From: an uncultured Clostridia bacterium
Lineage (GTDB): Bacteria; Bacillota; Clostridia; Lachnospirales; Lachnospiraceae
Length of the DNA stretch: 64,000 nt
Reading direction: 5' to 3'
Assembly: GCA_937895705.1 (NCBI GenBank)
Contig: CALBKM010000045.1
Span: 62,001-126,000 of the forward strand
Within the stretch, counting starts at the first letter, position 1, and each line of letters opens with the position of its first letter. Both the position numbers and the translations under genes were made by a program. Positions 44,536-54,060 of this stretch are shown piece after piece. A model generated the notes under the pieces. That model saw nothing but the letters and a program-made list of their open reading frames with translations, was not told where the DNA came from and did not search any database.

Positions 44536-45297
44536 CTACCATTTCATGGAAGAAAGCCAAGCATTTACCTGGGTTTCCCGGCTTTTTTCTTCCTCGGAAT
44601 CATAGGGTGGCAAGGAAAGCTCCCCGATAACCTTTCCATCCTCTAAATACAACAGTCTTGTAGCACGAAGGGCCGCACGCATATCATGAGTCACCATGAC
44701 AATACTTTGTCCGTCCCTGTTTAAATCCGTTAATAGGTCTAATACCTCTGTCGTATTCTTCCGATTTAATGCACCGGTAGGCTCGTCCGCAAACAACACC
44801 CTCGGTTCGTTTACCACCCCGCGGGCAATTGCACAGCGCTGCTGTTCTCCGCCGGATACCTGAGACGGCAAGTGAGTCTTCACCTCCGTGATTCCCATGC
44901 GGGCAAGAAGCGTTTCTGTCCGCGCCTTTACCTGTGCTACTGTTTTCTCTTTATTCAAATAACCGGATACGGCAATATTTTCAAACAAGGACAGATTACT
45001 CACCAGATGCATCTGCTGGAAAATAAAACCAAAGTCCGTATGACGCAGTTTCGCAAGTTCCTTTTCCTTCATGCCAACCAGATTTTTCCCCTGATACAGT
45101 ACCTCTCCTGCCGTGGCACGATCCATACCGCTTAATGCATACAGGAGTGTGGATTTACCGGAACCAGAAGCGCCCATAATTACCGTAAAATCTCCCTCAT
45201 ACACCTTTAAATTCACATGGGACAGCACATGATTTTGTCCCCCGTTGTGTGCAAAACTTTTACACACTCCCTTTGCCTCTAAAATCGTAGGTTTCAT
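44536..45297 (-). CDS. ABC transporter ATP-binding protein (MacB/LolD-like)
   Basis: A 253-residue ABC ATPase with Walker A MGASGSGKSTLLYALSG, signature VSGGEQQRCAIARG and Walker B VLFADEPTGALNRKNT. It matches the MacB/BceA subfamily by the ADEPTGALN sequence. It would energise the FtsX permease. GGAG upstream of the start. Located between the permease and the sensor kinase genes. Confidence 0.97.
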   Translation of the reverse strand: MKPTILEAKGVCKSFAHNGGQNHVLSHVNLKVYEGDFTVIMGASGSGKSTLLYALSGMDRATAGEVLYQGKNLVGMKEKELAKLRHTDFGFIFQQMHLVSNLSLFENIAVSGYLNKEKTVAQVKARTETLLARMGITEVKTHLPSQVSGGEQQRCAIARGVVNEPRVLFADEPTGALNRKNTTEVLDLLTDLNRDGQSIVMVTHDMRAALRATRLLYLEDGKVIGELSLPPYDSEEEKSRETQVNAWLSSMKW

Positions 45298-45360
45298 ACG
45301 TTACACTCCTTTTTTTGATATTCTGAAATACATCCTATCAAAAAAGATATTAAGAAGTCC

Positions 45361-46506
45361 TTAAGACAAAACTCTTTTTACCGGTAATGTCAAAATAATT
45401 TCCTGTCCGTCCTTATGCTGCTGCAGTCCTACCGTTCCGTTAAGCTGCTCCATCACATATTTAACAATATATAAGCCAAGTCCGGAACCTTGCTCGCTGC
45501 CGCAATTTTTTCCCCGGTAAAACTTGTCGAAAATAAAGGGAATGTCTTCGTCCGGAATTCCCGGACCGAAATCACGAAAATGAAGTTCCGCCTGTTCCTC
45601 GGACAGCCCAACAGATACTTCCAGCTCTGTTTTCGCATACTTCCTCGCATTATTTACAATATTTTCGATGACCTGGGTCAACCGATTCTTATCCGCCGAT
45701 ACATACACCCCGGACACGTTTTCTTTCCACCGGATATCCTGCCGTTCCACAGAAAGCTCCTCCAGAACCGACGAAACAAATCCGCTGAGTTCCAACTCTT
45801 CCGGATATAGTTTCAATTTATCCAGATCAGACAACGAATGCAAAAACAAATCATTGGTTAAACTCGCCACCTCATCACACTTTTTCATAATCACGCTGCT
45901 GTATTTAGCACGTTTTTCCGGTCCGCTGTCCAGATTTGCCTCCAGTCCTTCCGCATAGGCGCGAATGGATGCAATCGGCGTCTTAATATCGTGGGAAAGA
46001 GTTGCCATCACTGTTTTATTGTTCTCAATGGCCTCCTTCTCACAGGCACGTGCCTTGGTAATTTCCCGACGCATGCTGTCAAAGGCCCAGGTAAACGCTC
46101 CGAAATAGTTGGAACGCTCAAAGTTTAGCGGCTCCTCAAAATTCCCCCTTGCTATTTGCTCCGCAAAGCCTTTCATTTTATCAAAGGGACGTAAAATCGC
46201 AACATATACATACCCGAATACTACCAAAAGAAACAGAATACAAATTCCGCACAAAAGAAACAGCGAACGGTTTTCGTACACCGCCTCTTCCTTATTCCGC
46301 AGCTCTTCCTGTAACAAATCCGCCTTTTCAAAAAAAGCGGTCTCCTCCCCGGAACGCACCAATTGTTCCAACTCGTTGATTGCCACAACCTGCCCTTCTC
46401 TTTCTTCTGCAGAAACATTCCGGTGTCCCATATACCAAAGCAGTCCGGTTATAGCAAGAATCACGATAGCAAACAGCACCGTAATTCCGATGATTCTTTT
46501 TTTCAT
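45361..46506 (-). CDS. Sensor histidine kinase
   Basis: A 381-residue membrane kinase with two N-terminal helices, a short extracellular loop, HAMP-like region (ILRPFDKMKGFAEQIARGNF), H-box TLSHDIKTPIASIRAYAEG, N-box ENIVNNARKYA, and G-boxes DFGPGIPDEDIPF and GSGLGLYIVKYVM. It partners the response regulator that overlaps it by 4 bases. Together they probably control the adjacent ABC exporter. Note that a second kinase of similar type is cut off at the right end of the window. Confidence 0.95.
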   Translation of the reverse strand: MKKRIIGITVLFAIVILAITGLLWYMGHRNVSAEEREGQVVAINELEQLVRSGEETAFFEKADLLQEELRNKEEAVYENRSLFLLCGICILFLLVVFGYVYVAILRPFDKMKGFAEQIARGNFEEPLNFERSNYFGAFTWAFDSMRREITKARACEKEAIENNKTVMATLSHDIKTPIASIRAYAEGLEANLDSGPEKRAKYSSVIMKKCDEVASLTNDLFLHSLSDLDKLKLYPEELELSGFVSSVLEELSVERQDIRWKENVSGVYVSADKNRLTQVIENIVNNARKYAKTELEVSVGLSEEQAELHFRDFGPGIPDEDIPFIFDKFYRGKNCGSEQGSGLGLYIVKYVMEQLNGTVGLQQHKDGQEIILTLPVKRVLS

Positions 46507-47198
46507 TCGCCTACCTCCAGCATATACCCGACCTTAAACATCGTTTTAATGAAACACGGGCTCGCCGGATTCTCCTCCAACTTTTCCCGCAACCACCGGA
46601 TATGTACCGTAAGTGTGGACGGTTCTACTGTAGTAAATGCTCCCCATACCTCGGTCAGCAATGTTTCCTTCGATACTGCCGTATTCGGATGCTCGCACAG
46701 ATACGCAAGCAAATCAAACTCCCGTAACGATAAAGACACCGGTATTCCGTTTCTTGTTACCGACCGTGCCGTCAGATTTACCTCCACACTTCCAAACCTA
46801 ACTTTTCTTTCTTCCTCCGAAAATCCGTAGGTTCGTCGCATCAAAGCATTGACACGGGACAGCAGTTCTTTCATGGAATAGGGCTTCGGTAAATAATCGT
46901 CTCCGCCGATATCAAATCCCGTAACCCGGTCATTCTCTTCGGTTCTTGCACTGGCAAATATCACCGGTACGGTAGATACCTTCCGTAGTTCCTCACAAAG
47001 CTCAAAGCCTGTCTCGTCCGGTAAGTTGATATCCAGCAAAAGCAAATGAAACATTTCCTTTGAAAGCAAAGAAAACGCTTCCTCTCCCGTTGTTGCACAG
47101 GTTACCGCATAACCGTAGCTTGAAAGCATTTCCGAAATAATAAAAGACAAGTCCTCATCATCGTCCACAATCAAGATTTTTCTATTCTCGTTGTTCAT
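46503..47198 (-). CDS. OmpR-family response regulator
   Basis: A 231-residue regulator: receiver domain with acidic pocket DDDED and phospho-acceptor Asp in LLLLDINLPDETG, signature Lys in LPKPYSMKELL, and a C-terminal winged helix (TVEPSTLTVHIRWLREKLEE). It overlaps the kinase gene by 4 bases and is 16 bases upstream of the NUDIX gene on the same strand, so the NUDIX gene could be read together. Confidence 0.95.
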   Translation of the reverse strand: MNNENRKILIVDDDEDLSFIISEMLSSYGYAVTCATTGEEAFSLLSKEMFHLLLLDINLPDETGFELCEELRKVSTVPVIFASARTEENDRVTGFDIGGDDYLPKPYSMKELLSRVNALMRRTYGFSEEERKVRFGSVEVNLTARSVTRNGIPVSLSLREFDLLAYLCEHPNTAVSKETLLTEVWGAFTTVEPSTLTVHIRWLREKLEENPASPCFIKTMFKVGYMLEVGE

Positions 47199-47214
47199 AT
47201 ATCACACTCCGAAT

Positions 47215-47703
47215 CTACAAATAACTCTCCAACATCTCCCGATACACATACCGGTGCATGGTTCTCTCTCCCACCATGCGGTCCACCTTCTCAAGGGACA
47301 TCCACTCTGCCGCTGCCACTTCGCATTCCTGCAAGGTCAGAGACTCTACCGGAATATCTTTTTTCAACATATATACGTAGCAAAAGGCCTCTTTTCTGCG
47401 TACCATCAGACAATACCGTAACTCCTCTGTCGACACCGTAAGTCCCAGTTCCTCTGCAAGCTCCCGTACCGCGGTAGTAAGCGGATCTTCTCCTTCCTGC
47501 ACGGAACCTCCCGTGGTCGCCCACTCTCCCGGACAATTATCCACCGTGTCGCTGCGCTTTTGCATCAAAAGTTCGCCTTCACTGTTCTGAATCCAAATAT
47601 GTACTACTTTATGAAAACGCCCTTCCGGAATCTCAGTTCCCCGAAGATGCTTCTCTCCGGTCTTTTGTCCCGCTTCGTCGTATAAATCCCAGTATTCTGC
47701 CAT
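47215..47703 (-). CDS. NUDIX hydrolase (YfcD/isopentenyl isomerase-like)
   Basis: A 162-residue protein with the Nudix box GSVQEGEDPLTTAVRELAEEL and N-terminal EYWDLYDEAGQKTGEKH, the pattern of Nudix proteins related to YfcD and isopentenyl diphosphate isomerase. The substrate is unknown. The ATG at 47703, 6 bases from GGAGG, is chosen over an ATG one codon upstream. Weak hairpin at 47726-47761 separates it from thrS. Confidence 0.92.
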   Translation of the reverse strand: MAEYWDLYDEAGQKTGEKHLRGTEIPEGRFHKVVHIWIQNSEGELLMQKRSDTVDNCPGEWATTGGSVQEGEDPLTTAVRELAEELGLTVSTEELRYCLMVRRKEAFCYVYMLKKDIPVESLTLQECEVAAAEWMSLEKVDRMVGERTMHRYVYREMLESYL

Positions 47704-47725
47704 CATTTGCCTCCAAACACCACAT

Positions 47726-47761
47726 AAGGCTGCCCTATCGATTCCTCAACAAGACAGCCTT
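47726..47761. terminator. Hairpin between thrS and the NUDIX gene
   Basis: AAGGCTG (47726-47732) and CAGCCTT (47755-47761). T-rich flanks are on the plus-strand side (TTTTTGATTTTT). On the minus strand, which is the direction of thrS, no T-run follows, so thrS termination here is doubtful. Confidence 0.45.
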
Positions 47762-47774
47762 TTTGATTTTTCTA

Positions 47775-49739
47775 TTACTTATTCTCTTCCTTTACCTCAA
47801 TCTTACGGATTTCCTTGGTACGAATTTCCTCGCAGATTGCGGAAATAAACTCAGCCAGCGGCTTCTGTCCCTCATCACCGAGATAACGGCTTCTTACGGA
47901 AACAACGCCCTCTTCCTCTTCCTTCTGACCTACAACCAACATATACGGTACGCGGTCAAGTCTGGTCTCACGAATCTTATAACCGATTTTCTCCGCTCTG
48001 TCATCCATCTCTGCGGAAATACCGTTCTTACGAAGCTCCTTTAATACCTTTTCCGCATAGTCGTTGTACTTCTCGGAAATCGGAAGCACTCGTACCTGCT
48101 CCGGACAGAGCCAGGTCGGGAATAAGCCTGCGTACTTCTCAATGAGCCATGCAAGAGTTCTCTCGTAGCAACCCATACTGGTTCTGTGGATGATATACGG
48201 ACGTACCTTATCACCGTTCTGATCGATATAGTACATATCAAACTGCTCAGCCAGAAGAGCATCCCACTGAATGGTAATCATGGTGTCTTCCTTGCCGTAT
48301 ACGTTCTTTGCCTGAATATCAATCTTCGGTCCGTAGAACGCAGCCTCACCGATGCCTTCGATAAACTCGATACCAAGCTCATTGAGTACATCACGAATGT
48401 GCTGCTCGGTCTCGTTCCAAACTTCAGCGGAACCTACATACTTCTCCGGATTCTCCGGGTCCCAACGGGAGAGACGATAGGTCACATCCTCTTCTACACC
48501 AAGAGTCTTTAAACAGTGCTGCGCAAGAGCAATACAGTTCTTAAACTCCTCTACCATCTGATCCGGACGTACAATTAAGTGTCCTTCGGAAATGGTAAAC
48601 TGGCGCACTCTGGTCAGACCGTGCATCTCACCGGAATCCTCATTACGGAACAAGGTAGACGTCTCACCGTAACGAAGCGGCAGGTCCTTATAGGACTTCT
48701 GACTGTTCTTATACACATAATACTGGAACGGACAGGTCATCGGACGAAGTGCGAACACTTCCTTGTCCTTCTTCTCGTCACCCATAACGAACATACCGTC
48801 CATATAGTGATCCCAGTGACCGGAAATCTTGTACAAATCACTCTTTGCCATGAGCGGAGTCTTGGTACGGATGTAGCCCCACTCGTTATCCTCCAAGTCC
48901 TCAATCCAGCGCTGTAATCTCTGAATCATCTTTGCGCCTTTCGGCATAAGAAGCGGTAAGCCCTGACCGATCACATCAACGGTGGTAAAGAGCTCCATCT
49001 CACGACCCAGCTTATTGTGGTCGCGTTTCTTGATATCCTCCAAATGAGCCAGATACTCATCCAAATCCGCATTCTTCGTAAAGGCGGTACCGTAAATACG
49101 GGTCAGCATCTTATTCTTCTCACTGCCTCTCCAATAAGCTCCCGAGGAAGAAATAAGCTTAATTGCCTTGATTCCCTTGGTACTCATTAAGTGCGGGCCC
49201 GCACAAAGGTCTACAAACTCGCCCTGAGAATAGAAGGAAATCTCCGCATCCTCCGGAAGATCCTGAATGAGCTCTACCTTATACGGCTCACCCTTTGCTT
49301 CCATGAACTTGATTGCCTCGGCCCGGGGCAGGGTGTAACGGGTCAGCTCCGCACCCTCCTTAATAATCTTCTTCATCTCTGCCTCTAACGCATCCAGAGC
49401 TTCTCTGTCAAACGGCGGGCAGTCAAAATCATAATAAAAACCGGTATCAATGGACGGACCGATGGCACACTTTGCCTCCGGATACAGTCTCTTTACCGCC
49501 TCCGCAAGCACGTGAGATGCGGTATGGCGATAGGCAGCCTTACCCGCATCATCATTAAAGGTCAAAATACTCAACTCGGAATCCTCTTCCACAACGGTAC
49601 GAAGGTCCACAACCTGACCGTTAATTTCCGCGGCACACGCCATTCTGGCAAGACCCTCGCTGATATCCTTCGCAATGTCGATAACGGACATCGCAGATGC
49701 ATACTCCTTCACGGAACCATCTTTCAGTGTAATCTTCAT
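47775..49739 (-). CDS. thrS: Threonyl-tRNA synthetase
   Basis: A 654-residue class II synthetase: N-terminal TGS domain (ITLKDGSVKEY), second editing domain with HTASHVLAEAVKRLYP, and catalytic core with LRPMTCPFQYYVYKN and RYGETSTLFRNEDSGEM. It charges tRNA-Thr and edits Ser. GGAG precedes the ATG. Its T-box leader starts ~350 bases upstream, and a 300-base palindromic element lies between leader terminator and start (49799-50099). Confidence 0.98.
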   Translation of the reverse strand: MKITLKDGSVKEYASAMSVIDIAKDISEGLARMACAAEINGQVVDLRTVVEEDSELSILTFNDDAGKAAYRHTASHVLAEAVKRLYPEAKCAIGPSIDTGFYYDFDCPPFDREALDALEAEMKKIIKEGAELTRYTLPRAEAIKFMEAKGEPYKVELIQDLPEDAEISFYSQGEFVDLCAGPHLMSTKGIKAIKLISSSGAYWRGSEKNKMLTRIYGTAFTKNADLDEYLAHLEDIKKRDHNKLGREMELFTTVDVIGQGLPLLMPKGAKMIQRLQRWIEDLEDNEWGYIRTKTPLMAKSDLYKISGHWDHYMDGMFVMGDEKKDKEVFALRPMTCPFQYYVYKNSQKSYKDLPLRYGETSTLFRNEDSGEMHGLTRVRQFTISEGHLIVRPDQMVEEFKNCIALAQHCLKTLGVEEDVTYRLSRWDPENPEKYVGSAEVWNETEQHIRDVLNELGIEFIEGIGEAAFYGPKIDIQAKNVYGKEDTMITIQWDALLAEQFDMYYIDQNGDKVRPYIIHRTSMGCYERTLAWLIEKYAGLFPTWLCPEQVRVLPISEKYNDYAEKVLKELRKNGISAEMDDRAEKIGYKIRETRLDRVPYMLVVGQKEEEEGVVSVRSRYLGDEGQKPLAEFISAICEEIRTKEIRKIEVKEENK

Positions 49740-49798
49740 GTCTAAAAACTCCTTTCAAAGCTATATACTTTCCTTGCTTTTTTCAATTTCTCCTTCAT

Positions 49799-50099
49799 AG
49801 GGACTTTCTTTATTTTGATAAACAGGAGCCAAAAGGCCGATAAATAAGCCTCAGCTTGTTTGTCCCTATCAAGATTACCAAAGGCAAAAACATACGAAAT
49901 TCCTTAAGAGAACCTTAAAGCAACGTCAGCACTTGGCGAGGTATTGTCGAGCCTAGTACTGCTACGTTGCTACAAGAGCGAGAGCGGGTTCACGTAGGAA
50001 ATTCGTATGGTTTGCCTTGCCGTCTTACCTTCCAACAAACAAGCGTCCCTTCCTTTCCAACCTTTTGGCTCCGTCCCTTTTCCCATAAAGAAAGTCCCT
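49799..50099. repeat. Long palindromic element between the thrS T-box and thrS
   Basis: Nested inverted arms: AGGGACTTTCTTTAT (49799-49813) / ATAAAGAAAGTCCCT (50085-50099), then GGAGCCAAAAGG / CCTTTTGGCTCC, GCTTGTTTGT / ACAAACAAGC, GGCAAA / TTTGCC and CATACGAAATTCC / GGAAATTCGTATG. The centre holds a hairpin closed by GCAACGT / ACGTTGC with GGCGAGG inside. The right arm overlaps the 3' half of the T-box terminator stem plus its T-run; the left arm is its inverted copy. On the minus strand it lies wholly within the thrS leader after the terminator. Confidence 0.75.
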
Positions 50100-50318
50100 C
50101 TGCTACCAACGGTAACAAAGGGACGATATCTCGCGGTTCCACCCTTCTTGAAAAGCACTCTGCTTTTCCGGCTTCATTTAAGATGATAACGGAATCACCG
50201 TGGCGTATTAGGCCCGCTCCGAGGTGGTCTTCCTTTGCTTCCTGCCGGGCCGCTCTCAGCAAACGCAACCCTCTCTGTGACATTTCACAATATACTGTCC
50301 TCATCAACGCTTTCACTG
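50085..50318 (-). ncRNA. T-box leader of thrS
   Basis: The T-box sequence AAGGGTGGAACCGCG lies at 50132-50146 (minus strand), with TGGA as the bulge pairing to a tRNA with discriminator U, as in tRNA-Thr. A terminator hairpin GTCCCTTTG...CAGAGGGAC spans 50094-50124 and is followed by TTTCTTTA. A GAAGACC segment in stem I offers an ACC codon as a plausible Thr specifier. Uncharged tRNA-Thr should favour antitermination. Confidence 0.9.
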
Positions 50319-50324
50319 TGTTTC

Positions 50325-50352
50325 ATTATATCACTTTGCATTAAAAAGTCAA
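50325..50352 (-). promoter_or_regulatory. thrS promoter
   Basis: On the minus strand TTGACT (50347-50352) and TATAAT (50325-50330) with 16-base spacing, just upstream of the T-box leader. Confidence 0.88.
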
Positions 50353-50364
50353 GCGGTTTTCCCT

Positions 50365-51849
50365 TTACTTTTGTCTGTTCTTATTGGTTTCCGCGATCAA
50401 CGCATCCCACTCGTTTGCAATCAGCTTTACCTGTTCCGCCGGCAACGTTTTTTCAAACGGATAGTTCCACAAAAGAGACTCTCCTATAACATCTCCGAGA
50501 CCGTACACAACGGATGTTTTCAGCTGTTTTACCTTAGTTGCGTCGGCAAAATATTGCAATGTTTCATCCGCCACTCTTTCGTCGGTAAAATAATCCACTT
50601 CTCCGTCCACAATTTTTGTATACCAGAAAGGGAAACCGTAATATTCCTGCCATCCCTCGCCTCCTTCTTCCGCCATAAGTTGTGAAGTATACAAGTTGTA
50701 GACAAAGGCAATATCGGACGCGGTCTTTTCATCGTAGCAGGACGGTATCACTACAATATCGTCACAAACGTAACTGCAATAAGACTCCGCGCCGTCCGGC
50801 TTCGGCGGCATAGCAAAACCGATTTCATCCTCCATACAATCTCCGTAATAATCGGAAGGCTGACAAATCAAAATCTCATTAAACTGCATGGCTGCCTTTC
50901 CCTCTTGAAAGGCCGGTATAAAATAATCCCACTGGGAATCCTCCGGCTGCGGCATTTCATAGCCTTTCCGGTACAAATCCACCGCGAACTCCATGGCCTT
51001 TTGTACCTTCGGAGACTCCAGATTGTTATATACCAAACCGTTTTCGTCTATTCCCACAAAATCTTCTCCCGTAGAAGCAACCAGCACCTGAAGTGTAGCA
51101 CTCCCCTGACTGACGGAGCCGTACACATCCGTCTCCCCGTCTCCGTCCGTATCTCTGGTAACAATTTTGCAAATCTCTTCAAACTTCGACCAGGTCCATT
51201 CCCCCACAGCCTGCAGGTCGTAAATAATGTCCGGATCAAGCCCTGCCTCTTCCAGCAGACGTTTATTGAAAACCACACCGCCCTTGGGCTCCGAAGCACC
51301 TGCTTTCATTCCGTAAATACTGTCCCCTACCGTCATAAGTTCCCTTACACTGTCATTCCATTTTTCCTCGGAAAAGTCCAGTTCCTCCAAAGTAGCCAAA
51401 TCATAAAAAAGCCCCTCTGTCATAGGTGTGGCCACAAACCGGTAATCAAGCTCAAACAGCTGCGCACTCGGATTTCCCTGCAATACCGAGTTTACATACT
51501 CCTCCACCATAGATCCCCAGCCTGCCACTGTCTTTTTCTTTATTTTGAAATTATATTTCTCCATCAGTTCCTCCCGGTACCGTTCCACCGGATCCGGTTG
51601 CCATTCCGGAATTCGCGCCGGCTCTTCCGGCGTCCAATGGTTTCCGATAATAATCTCCATCCCTTTCAAATCCCTGAAAGGAACCTCCGTGGGTGTCGGC
51701 GGCACCGGCGTGGCAGTTGCACACTTTTCGTAATACCACTCCGAAGGCGTCGGTGTCACCTGCGGCTTCGGATTCTTTTTGCATCCCGTCAGCACACCGC
51801 ACAATATCGAAAGCACAAACAAACTTCCCATGATTTTTCTTTTATGCAT
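50365..51849 (-). CDS. Extracellular solute-binding lipoprotein (family 1-like)
   Basis: A 494-residue lipoprotein with a signal peptide MHKRKIMGSLFVLSILCG and lipobox LTGC followed by a Thr/Pro-rich linker (TPTPSEWYYEK, TPVPPTPTEVP). The mature part is of the type 1 solute-binding protein fold (sugar ABC transport). No ABC permease genes are visible next to it, so it is an orphan or acts with distant partners. The start at 51849 has GGAGG 8 bases upstream; an earlier ATG at 51867 is less likely. It ends right beside the thrS promoter. Confidence 0.88.
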   Translation of the reverse strand: MHKRKIMGSLFVLSILCGVLTGCKKNPKPQVTPTPSEWYYEKCATATPVPPTPTEVPFRDLKGMEIIIGNHWTPEEPARIPEWQPDPVERYREELMEKYNFKIKKKTVAGWGSMVEEYVNSVLQGNPSAQLFELDYRFVATPMTEGLFYDLATLEELDFSEEKWNDSVRELMTVGDSIYGMKAGASEPKGGVVFNKRLLEEAGLDPDIIYDLQAVGEWTWSKFEEICKIVTRDTDGDGETDVYGSVSQGSATLQVLVASTGEDFVGIDENGLVYNNLESPKVQKAMEFAVDLYRKGYEMPQPEDSQWDYFIPAFQEGKAAMQFNEILICQPSDYYGDCMEDEIGFAMPPKPDGAESYCSYVCDDIVVIPSCYDEKTASDIAFVYNLYTSQLMAEEGGEGWQEYYGFPFWYTKIVDGEVDYFTDERVADETLQYFADATKVKQLKTSVVYGLGDVIGESLLWNYPFEKTLPAEQVKLIANEWDALIAETNKNRQK

Positions 51850-51898
51850 CGTACATACCTCCCTCATAACACACGCTTACATTTTCTGTTTCGGCTTG

Positions 51899-52846
51899 TC
51901 ACCATTCCTTCTTCACAGGGTAAAACATCACCGCATATCCCTCATTATTGGTAACAAAGACCACCCTGGCACTTTTCGACTCATATAAGGTTGCGTACTC
52001 TCCTCTGTTTAACGCTTCCTTCAACGCAACCTCGAAATCCTCCACCGTAAATCTTGTCAATGAATCAAATTTTCTTAACATATTATGGCAAAGAAGTATA
52101 TCCGGCGTTTCTCCCTTTGTTTTAAATTCAACGCAATGAAGCTGTTCCGTTGCCGTATCAAAATCAACTCGCACGGAAAAGTCTCCCGCACCTCGATAGT
52201 CCCGATATGTGGCGAAACGAAAATATATCGTCTCTCCTTCCGCAGAGCAAAGATTACTGTACACGGAACTATCCTCCGTAACTTCATACACCGCCTTCCA
52301 TTGCTCCGAAAGCCACTGTTCAAACGTCGTTAGACACAAGTCGGCATGGGGTTCGTCACAGAAATATCCCAGTTCTTTTATATCCTCCGGATGATAATAA
52401 AACACTGTGTGATTTCTCTCGAGCACACGATCCGCAGGAGTAAGCTTTTGTATCGCCAGTTTTCTGTCAAAACGATTTCTGTGAAACTCCAGCTCTTCGT
52501 CGGAAAGCATCACTTCCTCTTCAAAATATCGCCTGTTCGCCTCTTCCTCCGCTTTCATCCTGTCCGAAACAATCTGAATTCCGTCTATAAAATCCGACAA
52601 AAAAGGTCCGGCGCCGGCAAGAAGAGCCGACAAACCGACGCCGAAAAATGCGGCCTTTTTCTTCTTTTTCCCTTCTGCGGTCTTTTGAGTTCTATCATCC
52701 AAAGACCGTACGTCTGCCTCTCCTGCCTTTTGTTGTACTTCCTTCTCATATATCGAAGCATTACTCTCATAGCTCTTTACAAAACGCCGGCAATTCTTAC
52801 ACCAACGTCCCTTTAGCTCCCTGTCACACACGGTACAAAGTTTCAT
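51899..52846 (-). CDS. Zinc-ribbon membrane protein, paralogue 1
   Basis: A 315-residue protein: N-terminal zinc ribbon MKLCTVCDRELKGRWCKNC (two CxxC pairs), a Lys/Glu-rich stretch (about 30-65), a membrane helix (about 68-90) and an outer domain with YYHPEDIKELGYFCDEPHAD and FEQWLSEQW. The 381-base neighbour at 52899-53984 repeats this plan and many residues, so it is a tandem duplication. Function is unknown. GGAGGG precedes the ATG. Confidence 0.7.
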   Translation of the reverse strand: MKLCTVCDRELKGRWCKNCRRFVKSYESNASIYEKEVQQKAGEADVRSLDDRTQKTAEGKKKKKAAFFGVGLSALLAGAGPFLSDFIDGIQIVSDRMKAEEEANRRYFEEEVMLSDEELEFHRNRFDRKLAIQKLTPADRVLERNHTVFYYHPEDIKELGYFCDEPHADLCLTTFEQWLSEQWKAVYEVTEDSSVYSNLCSAEGETIYFRFATYRDYRGAGDFSVRVDFDTATEQLHCVEFKTKGETPDILLCHNMLRKFDSLTRFTVEDFEVALKEALNRGEYATLYESKSARVVFVTNNEGYAVMFYPVKKEW

Positions 52847-52898
52847 ACACCCTCCAAATTACAGAAGAGGCATCCAATATGCCTCTTCCTTCGCTCAA

Positions 52899-53984
52899 TT
52901 AATATTCATATGTAGCCGGATAGAAAGTAATAGAATAGTAGTCTTCATAAACCTGGGCATCAATCATTATCGCATCGGAAGTATACACCTTAGCATACTC
53001 ACTTTCTTCCAACGCCTTCTTCAGATTTTCTTTAAAAAACTTCTGGGTCCAATCCGTATCCGGATCAAATTTCTTCAAAGCAGAATAGTACAATGCTGTT
53101 TCGTCCACATCTTCCATTGCAACAAAGCTGAGCATATGCAGTTGCTGGGTTGCCGTATCGTAACCGACACGTACCGCAAAATCATCACCGGCATAATAAT
53201 CGCGGTACAAAGAAAAGCTTATCCAGGTCCCTATTCCGTCCTCGTAAAGATAATTCTGATATTCGGAAATTCCCTCTTCGATTTCATAGGAATCCAACCA
53301 ATTCTCCGAAAGCCATTCTTCGAACTCCGGTACCTTCATGTCATAATGTGCCTCATCACAGGCAAATCCTAAGTTTACAACATCCCTCGGGTCATAATAC
53401 AGGAACGTATAATCATCCTCCGCGTACTCATCCGTCGGCACCAACTTCTCCAAAGCCGCCAGTTTTTCTTCGTACGCCGGTCCTTCATTCTCTTCCTCTT
53501 CCGGGTCCTTTTGCGCCGGAGTCTCGGCAAACGGATCGTCCGCTTCGTGCTCTTCGTTGAAGCCTTCCTTAAACTCCTCCGATATAGCACCGACACAATT
53601 GGTAATCGTAGGAACAAGTGCCCCAATAAGATTAAAAATAACATATAACACAATCAGTATTACCGCAAGCTTTCCTTTTCCTTTCTTCTTGCCGTTTCCG
53701 GTACTTTTCGTACCTGCGGTTGACTGTGTTCCCGCTGTAGTCTGCGTTCTCGTTGTCGTCTGTGTATAGGTCTGCCTTGTGGCAGTTGTACCGGTACTGC
53801 CTGTACGAGCCGTGCTTCTTTGCGCATTTCCTCCGGTATGATAAGTACAATTCGCATCGTTTCTCGGATTGTGGGACTCATTAAAATGAATTCCCTCCGA
53901 GATGTTGTAGGTTTTAACAAACCGGTGACAATTTTTACACCAGGTACCTTCTATTTTTTTATCGCAAATCGAACAAAGCTTCAT
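52899..53984 (-). CDS. Zinc-ribbon membrane protein, paralogue 2
   Basis: A 361-residue paralogue: MKLCSICDKKIEGTWCKNC ribbon, a Thr/Gln-rich linker (TQTTTRTQTTAGTQSTAGTK), membrane helix (AVILIVLYVIFNLIGAL) and outer domain YYDPRDVVNLGFACDEAHYD with FEEWLSENW, aligning with the neighbour. It differs mainly in the longer Thr-rich linker. ATG at 53984 (AGGG upstream) is used; an earlier ATG at 54044 lacks a site. Confidence 0.75.
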   Translation of the reverse strand: MKLCSICDKKIEGTWCKNCHRFVKTYNISEGIHFNESHNPRNDANCTYHTGGNAQRSTARTGSTGTTATRQTYTQTTTRTQTTAGTQSTAGTKSTGNGKKKGKGKLAVILIVLYVIFNLIGALVPTITNCVGAISEEFKEGFNEEHEADDPFAETPAQKDPEEEENEGPAYEEKLAALEKLVPTDEYAEDDYTFLYYDPRDVVNLGFACDEAHYDMKVPEFEEWLSENWLDSYEIEEGISEYQNYLYEDGIGTWISFSLYRDYYAGDDFAVRVGYDTATQQLHMLSFVAMEDVDETALYYSALKKFDPDTDWTQKFFKENLKKALEESEYAKVYTSDAIMIDAQVYEDYYSITFYPATYEY

Positions 53985-54060
53985 AATATTCCCTCGTTTC
54001 CAACCAACTGCATCCGCAGTCTTCTGTCTCCCGTATTGTAACACACTCTCCGTGGTCTGT

